A DNA stretch of 64,000 nucleotides from Polycyclovorans algicola TG408 (lineage in GTDB: Bacteria; Pseudomonadota; Gammaproteobacteria; Nevskiales; Nevskiaceae), in contig NZ_JOMH01000001.1 of the NCBI RefSeq assembly GCF_000711245.1, positions 2,226,830 to 2,290,829 of the forward strand, written 5' to 3'. Position 1 is the first letter of the stretch. Every line of letters begins with the position of its first letter. Position numbers and translations under genes: made by a program. The notes beneath the pieces were generated by a model. It was not told where the DNA came from, did not search any database, and saw nothing but the letters and a program-made list of their open reading frames with translations. Below, piece after piece: positions 36,954-46,573 of this stretch.

Positions 36954-38474
36954 TCAGGGCTGTGTGCGGTGGTGGGCAGCGCCGACACGGCGCGTACGTT
37001 CGTACTCGGGGGTCCAGTTGCGCGGCAGCGACTCGCGAACTTCGTTGCGGCGAGCGGTGAGGCGGGCCTGCTCACGCTCGTTGAGATCGTCAATCCGCAA
37101 ACCGGCGTCGAGATGCGAAAGCGCCGTGCCGGCATCGCCGCGAGCAAAGTGGTAGTTGCCCATCTGATAGGCCGCCTCGGCCTTGTCGCCGGTCAAGGTC
37201 GCGGCATCTGCCAGCAGGCGCAGGCCTTGCACGTGCAGCTCGAGCGCCTGGTCGTGACGCAGTAGCAGGCGCCGCGCTTCCACAGGCTCGCCCTGGTCGA
37301 TCAGCCAACTGGCGTACTCCAGCGTTGCCGCGCCAGAGCGTGGGTAGAGCGTCACCGCGCGCTCGTAGGTCGCGAACGCAGCCTTGATCTGCCTCGCAGC
37401 CCGTTGTGCCTCGGCCTGGGCCAGCAATACATTCAGATTGCGAGGCTGCGATTCGATCAGGGGCGCCAGCGCCGCCAGCGCCTCCTCGGGCTGCCCCACA
37501 CGGACCAGCGCCAGCGACAGGCCATAATGACTGGCCAAGCTCGCATCGCCCTTGCGGACCAACTGGCCGTAATATTCCAGCGCCTCACTCGGCCGACTTT
37601 GTGACAGCACCCGTGCACGTGCACGCATCAGCTCAAATTCGGCGTTGTCTTCGTTCTCAACCCCCGGCATTTTGGCGGCGCTGGAACGCGCCTCGGCGAT
37701 GCGTCGCGTGTTGAGCGGGTGGGTGCGCAGAATTTCCGGAACCCCGGCGCCGTACAAACGGGTCTGCTGTTCCAGAGTTGAGAAAAAGTTGACCACGCCG
37801 TCGGGGTTGAAGCCGGCTGCCGACATCGTCTGAATGCCCAAACGATCAGCTTCCAGCTCGTGGCTGCGGGTGTAGTTGATTTGCCGCTGCGCGTTCAGCG
37901 CGCCGCCGGCCGACAGCGCGCCCAGCACCACGTCGGAGTCGCCGCCGCCGGCAATGATTGCCAGCAACACTGCGGCCCAGGTGGCCAGTGACGCGACCCC
38001 GGTTCCTTCTTGCGTTCGGGCGATGTGGCGCTGGGTGACGTGGGCGATTTCGTGGGCCAGTACGCCCGCCATTTCGCTCTCAGTCTCAGCGGCCATCAGC
38101 AGGCCACGATTCATGCCGATGTAGCCGCCAGGCAGGGCAAAGGCATTGATGCGGCCATCGGCGACGGTAAAGATACGGATGTCGGTTTCCGGGGCGTTGC
38201 TCGCGGCCAGCAGGCGTTGGCCGATTTTCACCAGGTAGTCCTGCAACTCCGGATCTTCATCAATGATCTGGTAGCGATAAAGCTGCCCCATGACCTCGGC
38301 GCCAATGCGGCGCTCGTCAGCCGGTGACATGGACTGGTCGGCAGGCTCACCGATGTCGGGCAGGTCGGCAACCGAAAACGGGGGCGAAAAATCGGCAACG
38401 GCAGCGGGCATGACCGCGACCAAGCTGGTGGCACCGGCCATTAAAAGGGTTACCGCCAGCCATCGTTGCGTCAT
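36954..38474 (-). CDS. bepA: Beta-barrel assembly-enhancing M48 metalloprotease (BepA-like)
   Basis: The 506-residue periplasmic protein has a signal peptide (to about AAVADF) and an M48 zinc-peptidase domain with HEIAH at residues 141-145 and downstream ELEADRLG. A C-terminal TPR superhelix follows. BepA degrades stalled LptD and BamA assembly intermediates and helps their maturation. The ATG at 38472-38474 has GGAG just upstream; a TTG four codons earlier is less likely. A perfect palindrome overlaps the ribosome-site region. Confidence 0.9.
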   Translation of the reverse strand: MTQRWLAVTLLMAGATSLVAVMPAAVADFSPPFSVADLPDIGEPADQSMSPADERRIGAEVMGQLYRYQIIDEDPELQDYLVKIGQRLLAASNAPETDIRIFTVADGRINAFALPGGYIGMNRGLLMAAETESEMAGVLAHEIAHVTQRHIARTQEGTGVASLATWAAVLLAIIAGGGDSDVVLGALSAGGALNAQRQINYTRSHELEADRLGIQTMSAAGFNPDGVVNFFSTLEQQTRLYGAGVPEILRTHPLNTRRIAEARSSAAKMPGVENEDNAEFELMRARARVLSQSRPSEALEYYGQLVRKGDASLASHYGLSLALVRVGQPEEALAALAPLIESQPRNLNVLLAQAEAQRAARQIKAAFATYERAVTLYPRSGAATLEYASWLIDQGEPVEARRLLLRHDQALELHVQGLRLLADAATLTGDKAEAAYQMGNYHFARGDAGTALSHLDAGLRIDDLNEREQARLTARRNEVRESLPRNWTPEYERTRRVGAAHHRTQP

Positions 38475-38482
38475 CACATGCT

Positions 38483-38499
38483 CCAAGGGGCCCCCTTGG
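38483..38499. repeat. Palindrome overlapping the bepA leader
   Basis: CCAAGGGG and CCCCTTGG are perfect inverted 8-mers separated by one C. On the minus strand one arm runs directly into the GGAG ribosome site of bepA. It may be an operator or a small leader hairpin. Confidence 0.5.
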
Positions 38500-38532
38500 A
38501 CGTTGCCAGGTGGCCGGAGTTCATCAGCCCCG

Positions 38533-39411
38533 TCAGCACAGCATACTGATTGGCTGCCCCAGACGGATGCGGCCGTCTTCGCTGACCCCAGCCGTTGGCC
38601 GCGTCATGCCGGCTGCAGTCACCACCACCACGGTTGAACCCATGTTGAAGCGACCCATCTCAGCGCCGCGCGCGAGATGAACCGGCGTCGGCGGGGTGAT
38701 GATCGGGCCGGGCGCACCGCGCTGGTGGGGCGGTGTGACTGCGCCGCTCCAAACGGTTTCAATACCGCCGACGAACAGGGCGCCGACCAGCACCATGGCC
38801 ATGGCGCCGTGTTCGGTGTCGAACAGCGCCACCAAGCGCTCGTTGCGGGTGAACAGATCGGGCATGGCGCTGGCAGTCATGCCGTTGACACTGAACAGGC
38901 GACCTGGAATGTAGCGCCAGGCGCGCAACTGACCGGCCACCGGCATGTGGATGCGGTGATAGTTGTAAGGCGCCAGATAAATGGTCGCGAAGTCGCCGCC
39001 CTTGAAGGTTTGAGCCCAGTCGGTGTTGCCGAGCAAGGCCTCGACGGCGTAGTGATGCCCCTTGGCTTGCACCAGTTGGCCGTCATTCAGCGGGCCGTGC
39101 TGGCTGATGCGGCCATCGACCGGCGAAATGAACGCCGGCGCCGGCGCCAGGGCCCGCTCACCGGGCTTCAGGGCGCGGGTGAAAAAAGCGTTGAAGTGCT
39201 CGAAATCTTCGACCCGCTCGATCTCTGCCTCGGCCAGCGAAATGTTGAATCCGCGTATGAAGGCGTGAATCAGTCCGTTCTTGAACGGTGTCCAGCGCAC
39301 CCGCGTCAGGCTGTGCACCAGCCTCGACAGCGCACGAGTCGGCAGCACTAATTGCAGGCCGACGAAGCATCTTGCCGCCAGGCTGGCGCCGGCCAGCGTC
39401 AGGTCGCTCAC
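38533..39411 (-). CDS. psd: Phosphatidylserine decarboxylase proenzyme
   Basis: The 292-residue membrane-associated proenzyme makes phosphatidylethanolamine. It shows ISPVDGRIS (autocatalytic Asp), APYNYHRIHMP (His) and the cleavage site FNMGSTV, with Ser259 becoming the pyruvoyl group. The usual motif is LGST; here it is MGST, which keeps the essential Gly-Ser-Thr. The ATG overlaps the stop of the upstream SCO gene by 4 nt. Confidence 0.95.
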   Translation of the reverse strand: MSDLTLAGASLAARCFVGLQLVLPTRALSRLVHSLTRVRWTPFKNGLIHAFIRGFNISLAEAEIERVEDFEHFNAFFTRALKPGERALAPAPAFISPVDGRISQHGPLNDGQLVQAKGHHYAVEALLGNTDWAQTFKGGDFATIYLAPYNYHRIHMPVAGQLRAWRYIPGRLFSVNGMTASAMPDLFTRNERLVALFDTEHGAMAMVLVGALFVGGIETVWSGAVTPPHQRGAPGPIITPPTPVHLARGAEMGRFNMGSTVVVVTAAGMTRPTAGVSEDGRIRLGQPISMLC

Positions 39412-40025
39412 GAACGCGGCCTTTTGCCCTGACGCACTGATTCAACGATGTGCTGAATATCGGCCGCAAACACCGCCGGGTCATTAAGTTCGGTGAGGAA
39501 CGCCACCAGTCGTCCATCCGGATCAATCAGCGGCATCGCCGTCGAATGGTCCATGGTGTAGGTGTCGCCCTCCAGCGGCGCTTTGGCGTAGGCGACGCTC
39601 AGCGCGCGCGCCATCAGCGGCAGGTCCTCAATGGACGCAGGCGTGATTGCGCCAAACGAAGAGTCAAAAAACTGTACGTATTCACGCAGTCGCTCCGGGG
39701 TGTCGCGCTCGGGGTCCACCGAAAACAACTGCACCTTGACCGGTGCCAGCGCCTCGGCGATCTCGGCGAGACGACTGAGTGTGTCCGGGCAGATGTCGGG
39801 GCAATAGGTGAAACCGGGAAACACCAGGCGCCATTCGCCGGTGGCCGCGTTCAGCGGCACGGTCTCGCCGGCCGCGTTCAGCGTGTCAATCGGGGGCAGC
39901 GCCCGTGGCGTATCCAGCCAAACCGCCTGTTGTAGCGAGGACGATGGCTGCCATTGCGAGGCCACCCAGACGCCCAGCAGGCCGGCCATCAGACTCAATA
40001 TGACGGGAAGTCGCCAGCGCTTCAT
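39408..40025 (-). CDS. SCO1/SenC family copper-handling protein
   Basis: The 205-residue protein has an N-terminal membrane anchor (residues 7-23) and a thioredoxin-like domain with the copper motif CPDIC (Cys75, Cys79) and His160 in YTMDHSTA. SCO proteins deliver copper to the CuA site of cytochrome c oxidase or protect it from thiol oxidation. No oxidase genes are nearby; it is instead coupled to psd. Confidence 0.9.
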   Translation of the reverse strand: MKRWRLPVILSLMAGLLGVWVASQWQPSSSLQQAVWLDTPRALPPIDTLNAAGETVPLNAATGEWRLVFPGFTYCPDICPDTLSRLAEIAEALAPVKVQLFSVDPERDTPERLREYVQFFDSSFGAITPASIEDLPLMARALSVAYAKAPLEGDTYTMDHSTAMPLIDPDGRLVAFLTELNDPAVFAADIQHIVESVRQGKRPRS

Positions 40026-40203
40026 GCGTACACCATGGAATTTAGCCTTCGAGTTGGACGATTCCCGCCGCGCAGTGGCTGTGGATCATCGATAATGTCG
40101 CTCGATTATTTCACAGGGCTCCGTCGCGCAATGTCGTCCGCGATCCGGGTGCTCATCATGGTCGCCCCTGAGGCGATGCAAGCCAGCGGTTTTCAGGTCT
40201 CCC

Positions 40204-41133
40204 GTGTCTCAAATTTCGCCGCTCCCCGATGCGCTTGGCCGTCTGACCCGTCTCAACGACTGGGTCCGTTGGGGCGCGAGCCGCTTCACCGAAGCCGGTC
40301 TCATCTTCGGCCACGGCAGCGACAACGCGTTGGACGAGGCATTTCATCTGGTTTGTCATGCACTGCACCTGCCGCCCGAGTTGCCGTCCGCCTACATGGA
40401 TGCGCACCTCACACCAGACGAATGTGCCGCCGTGCACGCCTTGCTTCGGCGACGCCTCGACACACGGCAGCCGGCGGCTTACCTGACGGGCACGATGTGG
40501 TTCGCCGGTCTACCGTTCGAGGTGAATTCACACGTGCTGGTGCCGCGTTCGCCGTTTGCCGAGCTGCTGTCGCACGACTTCGCGCCCTGGGTGACCGAAG
40601 CGCCGCAGCGGATACTGGATTTATGTACGGGCTCTGGCTGCATCGGCATTGCCTGCGCCCTGGCGTTCGAAGACGCCGAGGTGGTGCTGGCCGATCTGTC
40701 GGACGAGGCACTGGCCGTTGCCCAGCGCAACATCGTCAAACATGGTCTTGAAGATCGGGTGCGCTGCGTGTCGGGCGATCTGTTTGTCCCGCTACAGGGC
40801 GAGGTCTTCGACCTGATCGTCACCAATCCGCCCTACGTGCCCACGGCCGAATGGCAGCAATTGGGCGCGGAGTACCAGCAGGAGCCGCGCATGGCACTGG
40901 ATGCCGGCGACGACGGCATGGACTGCGTGGCCCGTATTCTGGCCGAAGCGCCGATTCACCTCAGCGACAACGGTGTGCTGTTCTGTGAAGTGGGCGGTAG
41001 CCAGAACGAATTTGACGCCCGCTGGCCCGACCTGGCGGTCACCTGGGCGCATTTCGAGCGCGGCGGCGATGGCATTCTCGTCATTGATCGCGCCAGCCTG
41101 CTTGCCCACAACGAGGCCCACCATGTCCGGTAA
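40204..41133 (+). CDS. prmB: Ribosomal protein L3 N5-glutamine methyltransferase
   Basis: The 309-residue SAM methyltransferase has the SAM motif [15 protein letters not shown] and the catalytic [10 protein letters not shown], which binds the glutamine side chain. The N-terminal helical region ([20 protein letters not shown]) separates PrmB from the release-factor enzyme PrmC. The start is a GTG at 40204. It overlaps aroC by 11 nt, the usual pairing. Confidence 0.93.
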   Translation: MSQISPLPDALGRLTRLNDWVRWGASRFTEAGLIFGHGSDNALDEAFHLVCHALHLPPELPSAYMDAHLTPDECAAVHALLRRRLDTRQPAAYLTGTMWFAGLPFEVNSHVLVPRSPFAELLSHDFAPWVTEAPQRILDLCTGSGCIGIACALAFEDAEVVLADLSDEALAVAQRNIVKHGLEDRVRCVSGDLFVPLQGEVFDLIVTNPPYVPTAEWQQLGAEYQQEPRMALDAGDDGMDCVARILAEAPIHLSDNGVLFCEVGGSQNEFDARWPDLAVTWAHFERGGDGILVIDRASLLAHNEAHHVR

Positions 41134-42223
41134 CCAGCTCGGTCACTTGTTCATCGTCACCAGCTTTGGCGAGTCGCATGGGCCCGCCATCGGCTGCGTG
41201 GTCGACGGCTGCCCGCCGGGGCTGGCACTGAGCGAAGCCGACATTCAGCCCGATCTGGACCGTCGCCGACCCGGCACCTCAAAGTTCGTAACCCAGCGCA
41301 AGGAGCCCGATCAGGTCCGCATCCTGTCTGGTGTGTATGAAGGCAAAACGACCGGCACGCCGATTGCGCTGCTGATCGAAAATACTGACCAGCGCAGTTA
41401 CGACTACGCCAAGATCGAACAGGTGTTTCGGCCCAATCATGCCGACTACGCCTACATCCAGAAATACGGCGTTCGTGATCCGCGCGGCGGCGGGCGCTCC
41501 AGTGCACGCGAGACCGCCGTGCGCGTTGCTGCCGCCGCCATCGCCAAGAAATGGCTGGCCGAGCGCTACGGCATTGTCATTCGTGGCTGTCTTGAGCAGA
41601 TGGGCGACATCGTCTGTGCGCGTAGCGACTGGTCGGCGGTCAACGACAACCCGTTCTTCAGCGCGGACCCGGCCCAGCTTCCTGCTTTGGAAGCGGCGGT
41701 GACCGCCTTGCGTGAAGAAGGTGACTCGGTGGGTGCGCGGCTCTACGTCGAGGCCACTGGCGTACCGCCGGGCTGGGGCGAGCCGGTGTTCGACCGTCTC
41801 GATGCCGATCTGGCCAAGGCGCTGATGAGCATCAACGCCGTCAAAGGGGTCGAGGTCGGCGAGGGCATGGCCGTGGCCCAGCGCCGCGGCACCGAACACC
41901 GCGACGAGATGGCGCCCGACGGCTTTCTCAGCAACCACTCGGGCGGTATTTCTGGCGGCATCAGCACCGGGCAGACCGTTTACGCCCGATACGCCATCAA
42001 GCCGACATCGAGCATTACCACGCCCGGCAAGTCGATCAACGCGGCAGGCGAGGCGGTCGAAATGCGCACCACCGGCCGCCACGACCCGTGTGTCGGCCTG
42101 CGCGCCACGCCCATCGGCGAAGCCATGATGGCGCTGGTGCTGATCGATCACGCGCTACGCCATCGGGCGCAAAATGCCGATGTTGTGTCTTCCACCCCCC
42201 GTCTTCCACCCGAGCCCCTCTAG
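41123..42223 (+). CDS. aroC: Chorismate synthase
   Basis: The 366-residue FMN-dependent enzyme catalyses the last shikimate step from EPSP to chorismate. Signatures are [18 protein letters not shown] at the N-terminus, [12 protein letters not shown] in the middle and [19 protein letters not shown] near the end. The ATG at 41123 gives the family start [20 protein letters not shown]. With aroQ, aroA, pheA and tyrA it makes this window rich in aromatic amino acid genes. Confidence 0.96.
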   Translation: MSGNQLGHLFIVTSFGESHGPAIGCVVDGCPPGLALSEADIQPDLDRRRPGTSKFVTQRKEPDQVRILSGVYEGKTTGTPIALLIENTDQRSYDYAKIEQVFRPNHADYAYIQKYGVRDPRGGGRSSARETAVRVAAAAIAKKWLAERYGIVIRGCLEQMGDIVCARSDWSAVNDNPFFSADPAQLPALEAAVTALREEGDSVGARLYVEATGVPPGWGEPVFDRLDADLAKALMSINAVKGVEVGEGMAVAQRRGTEHRDEMAPDGFLSNHSGGISGGISTGQTVYARYAIKPTSSITTPGKSINAAGEAVEMRTTGRHDPCVGLRATPIGEAMMALVLIDHALRHRAQNADVVSSTPRLPPEPL

Positions 42224-44044
42224 ATGACCTTTTCCGAACTGGGGCTGCCCGAAGCGCTCGTGACCCGCCTTGCCAGCGTGGGTTACGAAGCGCCGTCGCC
42301 CATCCAGGCTGCGACCATTCCCGCGTTGATGCAGGGCCGCGATGTGCTCGGCACCGCCCAGACCGGCACCGGCAAGACGGCCGCCTTTGCGTTGCCGGCA
42401 ATTGCCCGCCTGCGACCCAACGACAACCGCGTGCAGGTGCTGGTGCTGACCCCGACGCGCGAGCTGGCGATTCAGGTCGCCGAGGCTTTCCAGACCTACG
42501 CCACCGAGGTGCCCGGATTCCGCGTGCTGCCGATTTACGGCGGTCAGCCTTACGGCCCGCAGTTGCAAGGTTTGCGCCGTGGCGTGCAGGTCGTGGTGGG
42601 CACGCCGGGTCGGGTCAAGGACCACCTTGAACGCGGCACCCTCAGCCTGGACGCGGTGCAGGCCGTGGTGCTTGACGAAGCCGACGAAATGCTGCGCATG
42701 GGCTTTGTCGAAGAGGTCGACATCATTCTCAGCCGCGCGCCGGCCACGCGACAGGTTGCGCTGTTCTCGGCGACCATGCCGAGCTCGGTGCGGCGCATCG
42801 CGCAGACCCATCTCAAAGATCCGGTCGAGGTCAACATTGCGGCCAAGACCCGCACCGCCGCCGACGTCAACCAGCGCTACTGGTACGTGGCCGGCACCCA
42901 CAAGATGGAGGCCTTGACGCGCATTCTGGAGGCCGAAACCTTTGATGCGATGATCATCTTTGCCCGCACCAAGGCGATGACCACCGAGCTGGCCGAAAAG
43001 CTGCAGGCGCGGGGTTTTGCGGCGGCGGCGTTGAACGGTGACATGCCGCAGTCGGAGCGCGAGCGCACCGTCGAGCGATTGAAGAACCGGCAGCTCGACA
43101 TCGCCGTGGCCACCGACGTGGCGGCGCGCGGGCTGGACGTGGAGCGCATCAGCCACGTGCTGAACTACGACATTCCGACCGACACCGAAAGTTACATTCA
43201 CCGCATTGGTCGTACCGGTCGGGCGGGGCGCAGCGGTGAGGCCATTCTGTTTGTTGCGCCGCGTGAGAAGCATCTGCTGCGGCTGATCGAAAAAGCCACG
43301 CGCCAGCCGATCACCGAAATGCGCCTGCCCACGGTCGCAGCGGTGAACGCCAAGCGCATGGACAAATTCAAACAGTCCATTGCCGACACCTTGGCCAGCG
43401 GCGGCAGTGATGCCTTTCGCCCGATTCTGGAGGACATGGTTCGCGAGCAGGGCGTGAGCCTGCTCGATATCGCCTGCGCACTCGCAGCCAAGGCCCAGGG
43501 CAAAACGCCTTTGCTGATGTCGCCCGACGCCGAGATTGCACCGCGGCCGCCGCAGCCGCGTGATGACACCTCCGGGCGCCCGGTCCATGCCCGGCAGGCG
43601 GATGCGCATGCCGGCAACAAGCGTCCCGACAAGCCGCGCCCCAGTCAGAGCCGTCCCGCGCACACGCCTGAAGAGGGGATGGCGCGCTATCGCATCGAAG
43701 TGGGCCGCCAGCACGGTGTGCAGCCGGGGCAGATTGTCGGCGCCATCGCCAATGAGGCCGATATCGACAGCCAGCACATCGGCCGCATCGAAATCGCCGA
43801 GGACTACAGCTTGGTCGACCTGCCGGAAGGCATGCCCAAGCCGGTACAGAAGGTGCTTGCCAAGGCCTGGGTGTGCGGGCAGCGCTTGCAGATTCGCCAG
43901 GTTGAAGCCGGTGAGGTTGCGGCCACGCCCTACAAGCCGAAGTTCGACGGCAAGTCCAAGCCCCAGCACAAGCCAGTCGGTAAACCCGACTTCAAGCCGG
44001 GCGCGAAAAAGTTCACCAAGAAGCCTGGCCCGCCGCGTCCGTGA
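42224..44044 (+). CDS. deaD: DEAD-box ATP-dependent RNA helicase (DeaD/CsdA-like)
   Basis: The 606-residue protein has the Q motif, motif I AQTGTGKT (45-52), PTRELA, DEAD (151-154), SAT, and motif VI HRIGRTGRAGR. A DbpA/CsdA-type RRM-like domain follows at about residues 483-560 (YRIEVGRQHGVQPGQIVGAIAN), then a Lys/Pro-rich basic tail. This domain order fits CsdA/DeaD, which works in ribosome assembly and cold adaptation. It begins right after the aroC stop and overlaps the MFS gene by GTGA. Confidence 0.9.
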   Translation: MTFSELGLPEALVTRLASVGYEAPSPIQAATIPALMQGRDVLGTAQTGTGKTAAFALPAIARLRPNDNRVQVLVLTPTRELAIQVAEAFQTYATEVPGFRVLPIYGGQPYGPQLQGLRRGVQVVVGTPGRVKDHLERGTLSLDAVQAVVLDEADEMLRMGFVEEVDIILSRAPATRQVALFSATMPSSVRRIAQTHLKDPVEVNIAAKTRTAADVNQRYWYVAGTHKMEALTRILEAETFDAMIIFARTKAMTTELAEKLQARGFAAAALNGDMPQSERERTVERLKNRQLDIAVATDVAARGLDVERISHVLNYDIPTDTESYIHRIGRTGRAGRSGEAILFVAPREKHLLRLIEKATRQPITEMRLPTVAAVNAKRMDKFKQSIADTLASGGSDAFRPILEDMVREQGVSLLDIACALAAKAQGKTPLLMSPDAEIAPRPPQPRDDTSGRPVHARQADAHAGNKRPDKPRPSQSRPAHTPEEGMARYRIEVGRQHGVQPGQIVGAIANEADIDSQHIGRIEIAEDYSLVDLPEGMPKPVQKVLAKAWVCGQRLQIRQVEAGEVAATPYKPKFDGKSKPQHKPVGKPDFKPGAKKFTKKPGPPRP

Positions 44045-45201
44045 GTGAGGCGCTGTCGGCGGCCCATCGTGCCGCTTCCAACCGGCTGGCCGCGTTTTAT
44101 TTCTTCTACTACGCGACGGTCGGCGCCTTCATTCCCTACTGGGGACCCTACCTTGAAGCGCGGGGATTCTCGGCGCTGCAGATCGGCGCCGCCTTTGCCC
44201 TGATGGGCGTCTCGCGCTCGATCATGCCGGTGGCCTGGGGCGTGTGGGCCGACCGCAGCGGCCAGCGCATGCGGCTGATTCGTGTCTCCACGGTGGTGTC
44301 ACTGCTGCTGTTTCTGACGATTCCGCTGGTCGGCAACATCGCTGCCATTGCTGCGCTGATGCTGGCGTATTCCCTGTTCTGGCATGCGCTGCTGCCGCAG
44401 TTCGAGGTGGTGGCCCTCAACCATGTCGCCACCACCGGGGCCGACTATTCACGCATTCGCATGTGGGGCTCGGTGGGGTTTGTGTTTGCAGTGCTCAGCC
44501 TCGGGCCGCTGCTCGATCGCTGGGGCATGTTGCCGCTGCCCCTGCTGGTGGGTCTGGTGTGGCTCGGCATGGTCGGCACCGCGTGGTTGGTGGCCGAGCC
44601 AACCCAGCCGCCGAGGGTTCGTGAGGCGCGCGGTGCGCTGTGGATCATCCTGCGCAAGCCGGAAGTCATCGCGCTGCTGTTGGTGTGCCTTGCCTCGCAA
44701 TTGAGCTTTGCGACCTACTACAACTTCTTCACCCTGTTTCTGGAGCGTCACGGTTACAGCCGCGGGTTTGCCGGGTTTCTCTGGTCACTGGGCGTATTGG
44801 CCGAGATCGCCCTGTTCTGGTGGATGCGGCCGCTGATTCAGACGCTCGGCGTGCGCAACCTGATGCTCTGGGCCATTGGCAGCACAGCAGTGCGCTGGGC
44901 TGTGACCGCCCTGGCCGTCGACCATTTGCTGCTGCTGATACTCGCGCAGTTGTCGCACGCGCTGACCTTCGGTGCTTTTCACGCCGTCTCGGTGCATTAC
45001 GTGCAGCGCATGTTTCCGGGGCAGATGCACGGCCGTGGCCAGGCGATTTACAGCGCGGTGTCTTACGGCGTTGGCGGCAGTCTCGGCTCGCTGATGGGCG
45101 GCTGGCTGTGGGACGCCGTGTCGCCCGAATCGACCTTCCTCACCGCGGCGCTGATGGCCTTGCTGGGTTTCTGGATCGGCTGGCGACGCCTGCCGAAATG
45201 A
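44041..45201 (+). CDS. MFS transporter, MFS_1-like (HcaT/LacY-type)
   Basis: The 386-residue protein has about 12 membrane helices. The N-terminal YFFYYATVGAFIPYWGPYLEARGFS pattern and the GVWADRSGQRMRL loop are typical of the 3-phenylpropionate permease/LacY-like MFS branch. The substrate is not evident. The GTG start overlaps the helicase stop, and it converges with lpxH six bases downstream. Confidence 0.85.
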   Translation: MSEALSAAHRAASNRLAAFYFFYYATVGAFIPYWGPYLEARGFSALQIGAAFALMGVSRSIMPVAWGVWADRSGQRMRLIRVSTVVSLLLFLTIPLVGNIAAIAALMLAYSLFWHALLPQFEVVALNHVATTGADYSRIRMWGSVGFVFAVLSLGPLLDRWGMLPLPLLVGLVWLGMVGTAWLVAEPTQPPRVREARGALWIILRKPEVIALLLVCLASQLSFATYYNFFTLFLERHGYSRGFAGFLWSLGVLAEIALFWWMRPLIQTLGVRNLMLWAIGSTAVRWAVTALAVDHLLLLILAQLSHALTFGAFHAVSVHYVQRMFPGQMHGRGQAIYSAVSYGVGGSLGSLMGGWLWDAVSPESTFLTAALMALLGFWIGWRRLPK

Positions 45202-45207
45202 CCTGCT

Positions 45208-45930
45208 TCAGGCCGGAGTGGGGCTGAGACGGTCACTGGCGTCGATGCGCAGGCCTTCCATGCGCGTTGGCGTCCAATCCGGCAGCACGATGCGTTCGCA
45301 GTCACGACCGTTGATCGGCGACCGGTGCGTCTGGGGTCGATGGGTGTGACCATGAATGATGCGGTCCACGCCGGCATGCTTGAAGGCGTTCACGACCGTC
45401 TCGGCCGACACATCGGTAATGGTGGTGTTTTTTTCGGCAGTGAACTCGCGGCTCTGCTGCCGCATGCGGTCCGCAATGCCTTGCCGCCATGTGCGGGGTA
45501 GACGCAGGAACAGACGCTGCAGGCCGCGGCGACTGATCACGCGCCGGTATCGCTGGTAGCCGCGGTCATCGGTGCACCACTGATCACCATGCGACAGCAG
45601 CGTGGGCCGGCCCCCGAGGGTGACGATGCAGGGGTCGGGCAATTTTCGGGCGCCCGTGGCGGCGCAAAAGGCATCACCGAGCAGGAAGTCACGGTTGCCG
45701 ACCATGAAGCGCAGGTCGACGCCGGCGGCGGTGAGTGCGCGCAGGGCGGCCACCTCCTCGGCATAGGTGTCGATGCCGAGGTCGTCACCAATCCAGGCTT
45801 CGAAAATGTCGCCCAACAGGATCACCTGCTGCGCATCGGCCTGCGCTGCCGCAAGCCAACGCAAAAAGCCCTCGCGCAGTGGCGAGGGCTTTGGCGGCAA
45901 ATGCAGGTCCGAGACCAGCCAGACATTCAT
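45208..45930 (-). CDS. lpxH: UDP-2,3-diacylglucosamine diphosphatase
   Basis: The 240-residue calcineurin-like phosphoesterase has the full metal set: SDLHL, GDIFEAW, GNRDFLLG, LSHGDQ and HGHTHRP. It cleaves UDP-diacylglucosamine to lipid X in lipid A synthesis. It lies 5 nt after the cyclophilin gene, a common gammaproteobacterial pairing. Confidence 0.93.
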   Translation of the reverse strand: MNVWLVSDLHLPPKPSPLREGFLRWLAAAQADAQQVILLGDIFEAWIGDDLGIDTYAEEVAALRALTAAGVDLRFMVGNRDFLLGDAFCAATGARKLPDPCIVTLGGRPTLLSHGDQWCTDDRGYQRYRRVISRRGLQRLFLRLPRTWRQGIADRMRQQSREFTAEKNTTITDVSAETVVNAFKHAGVDRIIHGHTHRPQTHRSPINGRDCERIVLPDWTPTRMEGLRIDASDRLSPTPA

Positions 45931-45935
45931 GCCCG

Positions 45936-46526
45936 TTACTCGGCCGCAATGACCTCGGCGGTGTTGATCACCACCTGCTCGACGGGCACGTCGCGGCCAA
46001 ACGGCGGCGTGTTGCCGGTGCGGGCTTCGGCAATCTTGTCGAGCACGTCCATACCTCTGGTGACCTTGCCGAACACCGCGTAGCCCCAGCCGTCCTGACC
46101 GGGATAGTCGAGAAAGCCGTTGTCACCATGGTTGATGAAGAACTGCGATGACGCCGAGTGCGGGTCGCCGGTGCGCGCCATGGCAATCGAGCCGCGCACG
46201 TTTTTCAAACCGTTCTTGGCCTCGTTCTCAATGGGCTTGCGGGTTTGGCGCTGCGCGTACTGCGTGTCGTAACCGCCGCCCTGAATCATGAAGCCCTTGA
46301 TCACACGGTGAAACACCAGACCGTCGTAGTGGCCGTCCTTCACGTACTGCACGAAATTGGCCGTGCTGTTGGGGGCGTTCTTGCCATCAAGCGCGAGCTC
46401 GATGACCCCGGCTGAGGTGTTGAGGCGGATGTTGACGGTTTCAGCAGCGACAGCAGTGTTCATCGTGGCTCCGAGGAGTAGTCCAGAAAAAAGAGTGTTG
46501 AGCGTGGCCTTAAGAATGCGGTTCAT
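45936..46526 (-). CDS. Cyclophilin-type peptidyl-prolyl isomerase, exported
   Basis: The 196-residue protein has a signal peptide (to about TAVAAE) and a cyclophilin domain with FHRVIKGFMIQGG, GSIAMARTGDPHSASSQFFIN and the end VFGKVTRGMDVLDKIA. It speeds proline isomerisation in the periplasm. The start chosen is the ATG at 46524-46526; an ATG four codons upstream (46538) is possible. It lies between dusA and lpxH on the same strand. Confidence 0.93.
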   Translation of the reverse strand: MNRILKATLNTLFSGLLLGATMNTAVAAETVNIRLNTSAGVIELALDGKNAPNSTANFVQYVKDGHYDGLVFHRVIKGFMIQGGGYDTQYAQRQTRKPIENEAKNGLKNVRGSIAMARTGDPHSASSQFFINHGDNGFLDYPGQDGWGYAVFGKVTRGMDVLDKIAEARTGNTPPFGRDVPVEQVVINTAEVIAAE

Positions 46527-46573
46527 CACACAGCCCATGGAAATTAAAGAGCTAGAAGTATCGCCGCTTTGCC

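Noticed and set aside
42155-43969. 604-codon open frame on the minus strand across the DEAD-box helicase gene
   Set aside because: It lies wholly opposite a gene with complete helicase motifs. Long antisense frames are expected at high GC, and it has no recognisable domain.
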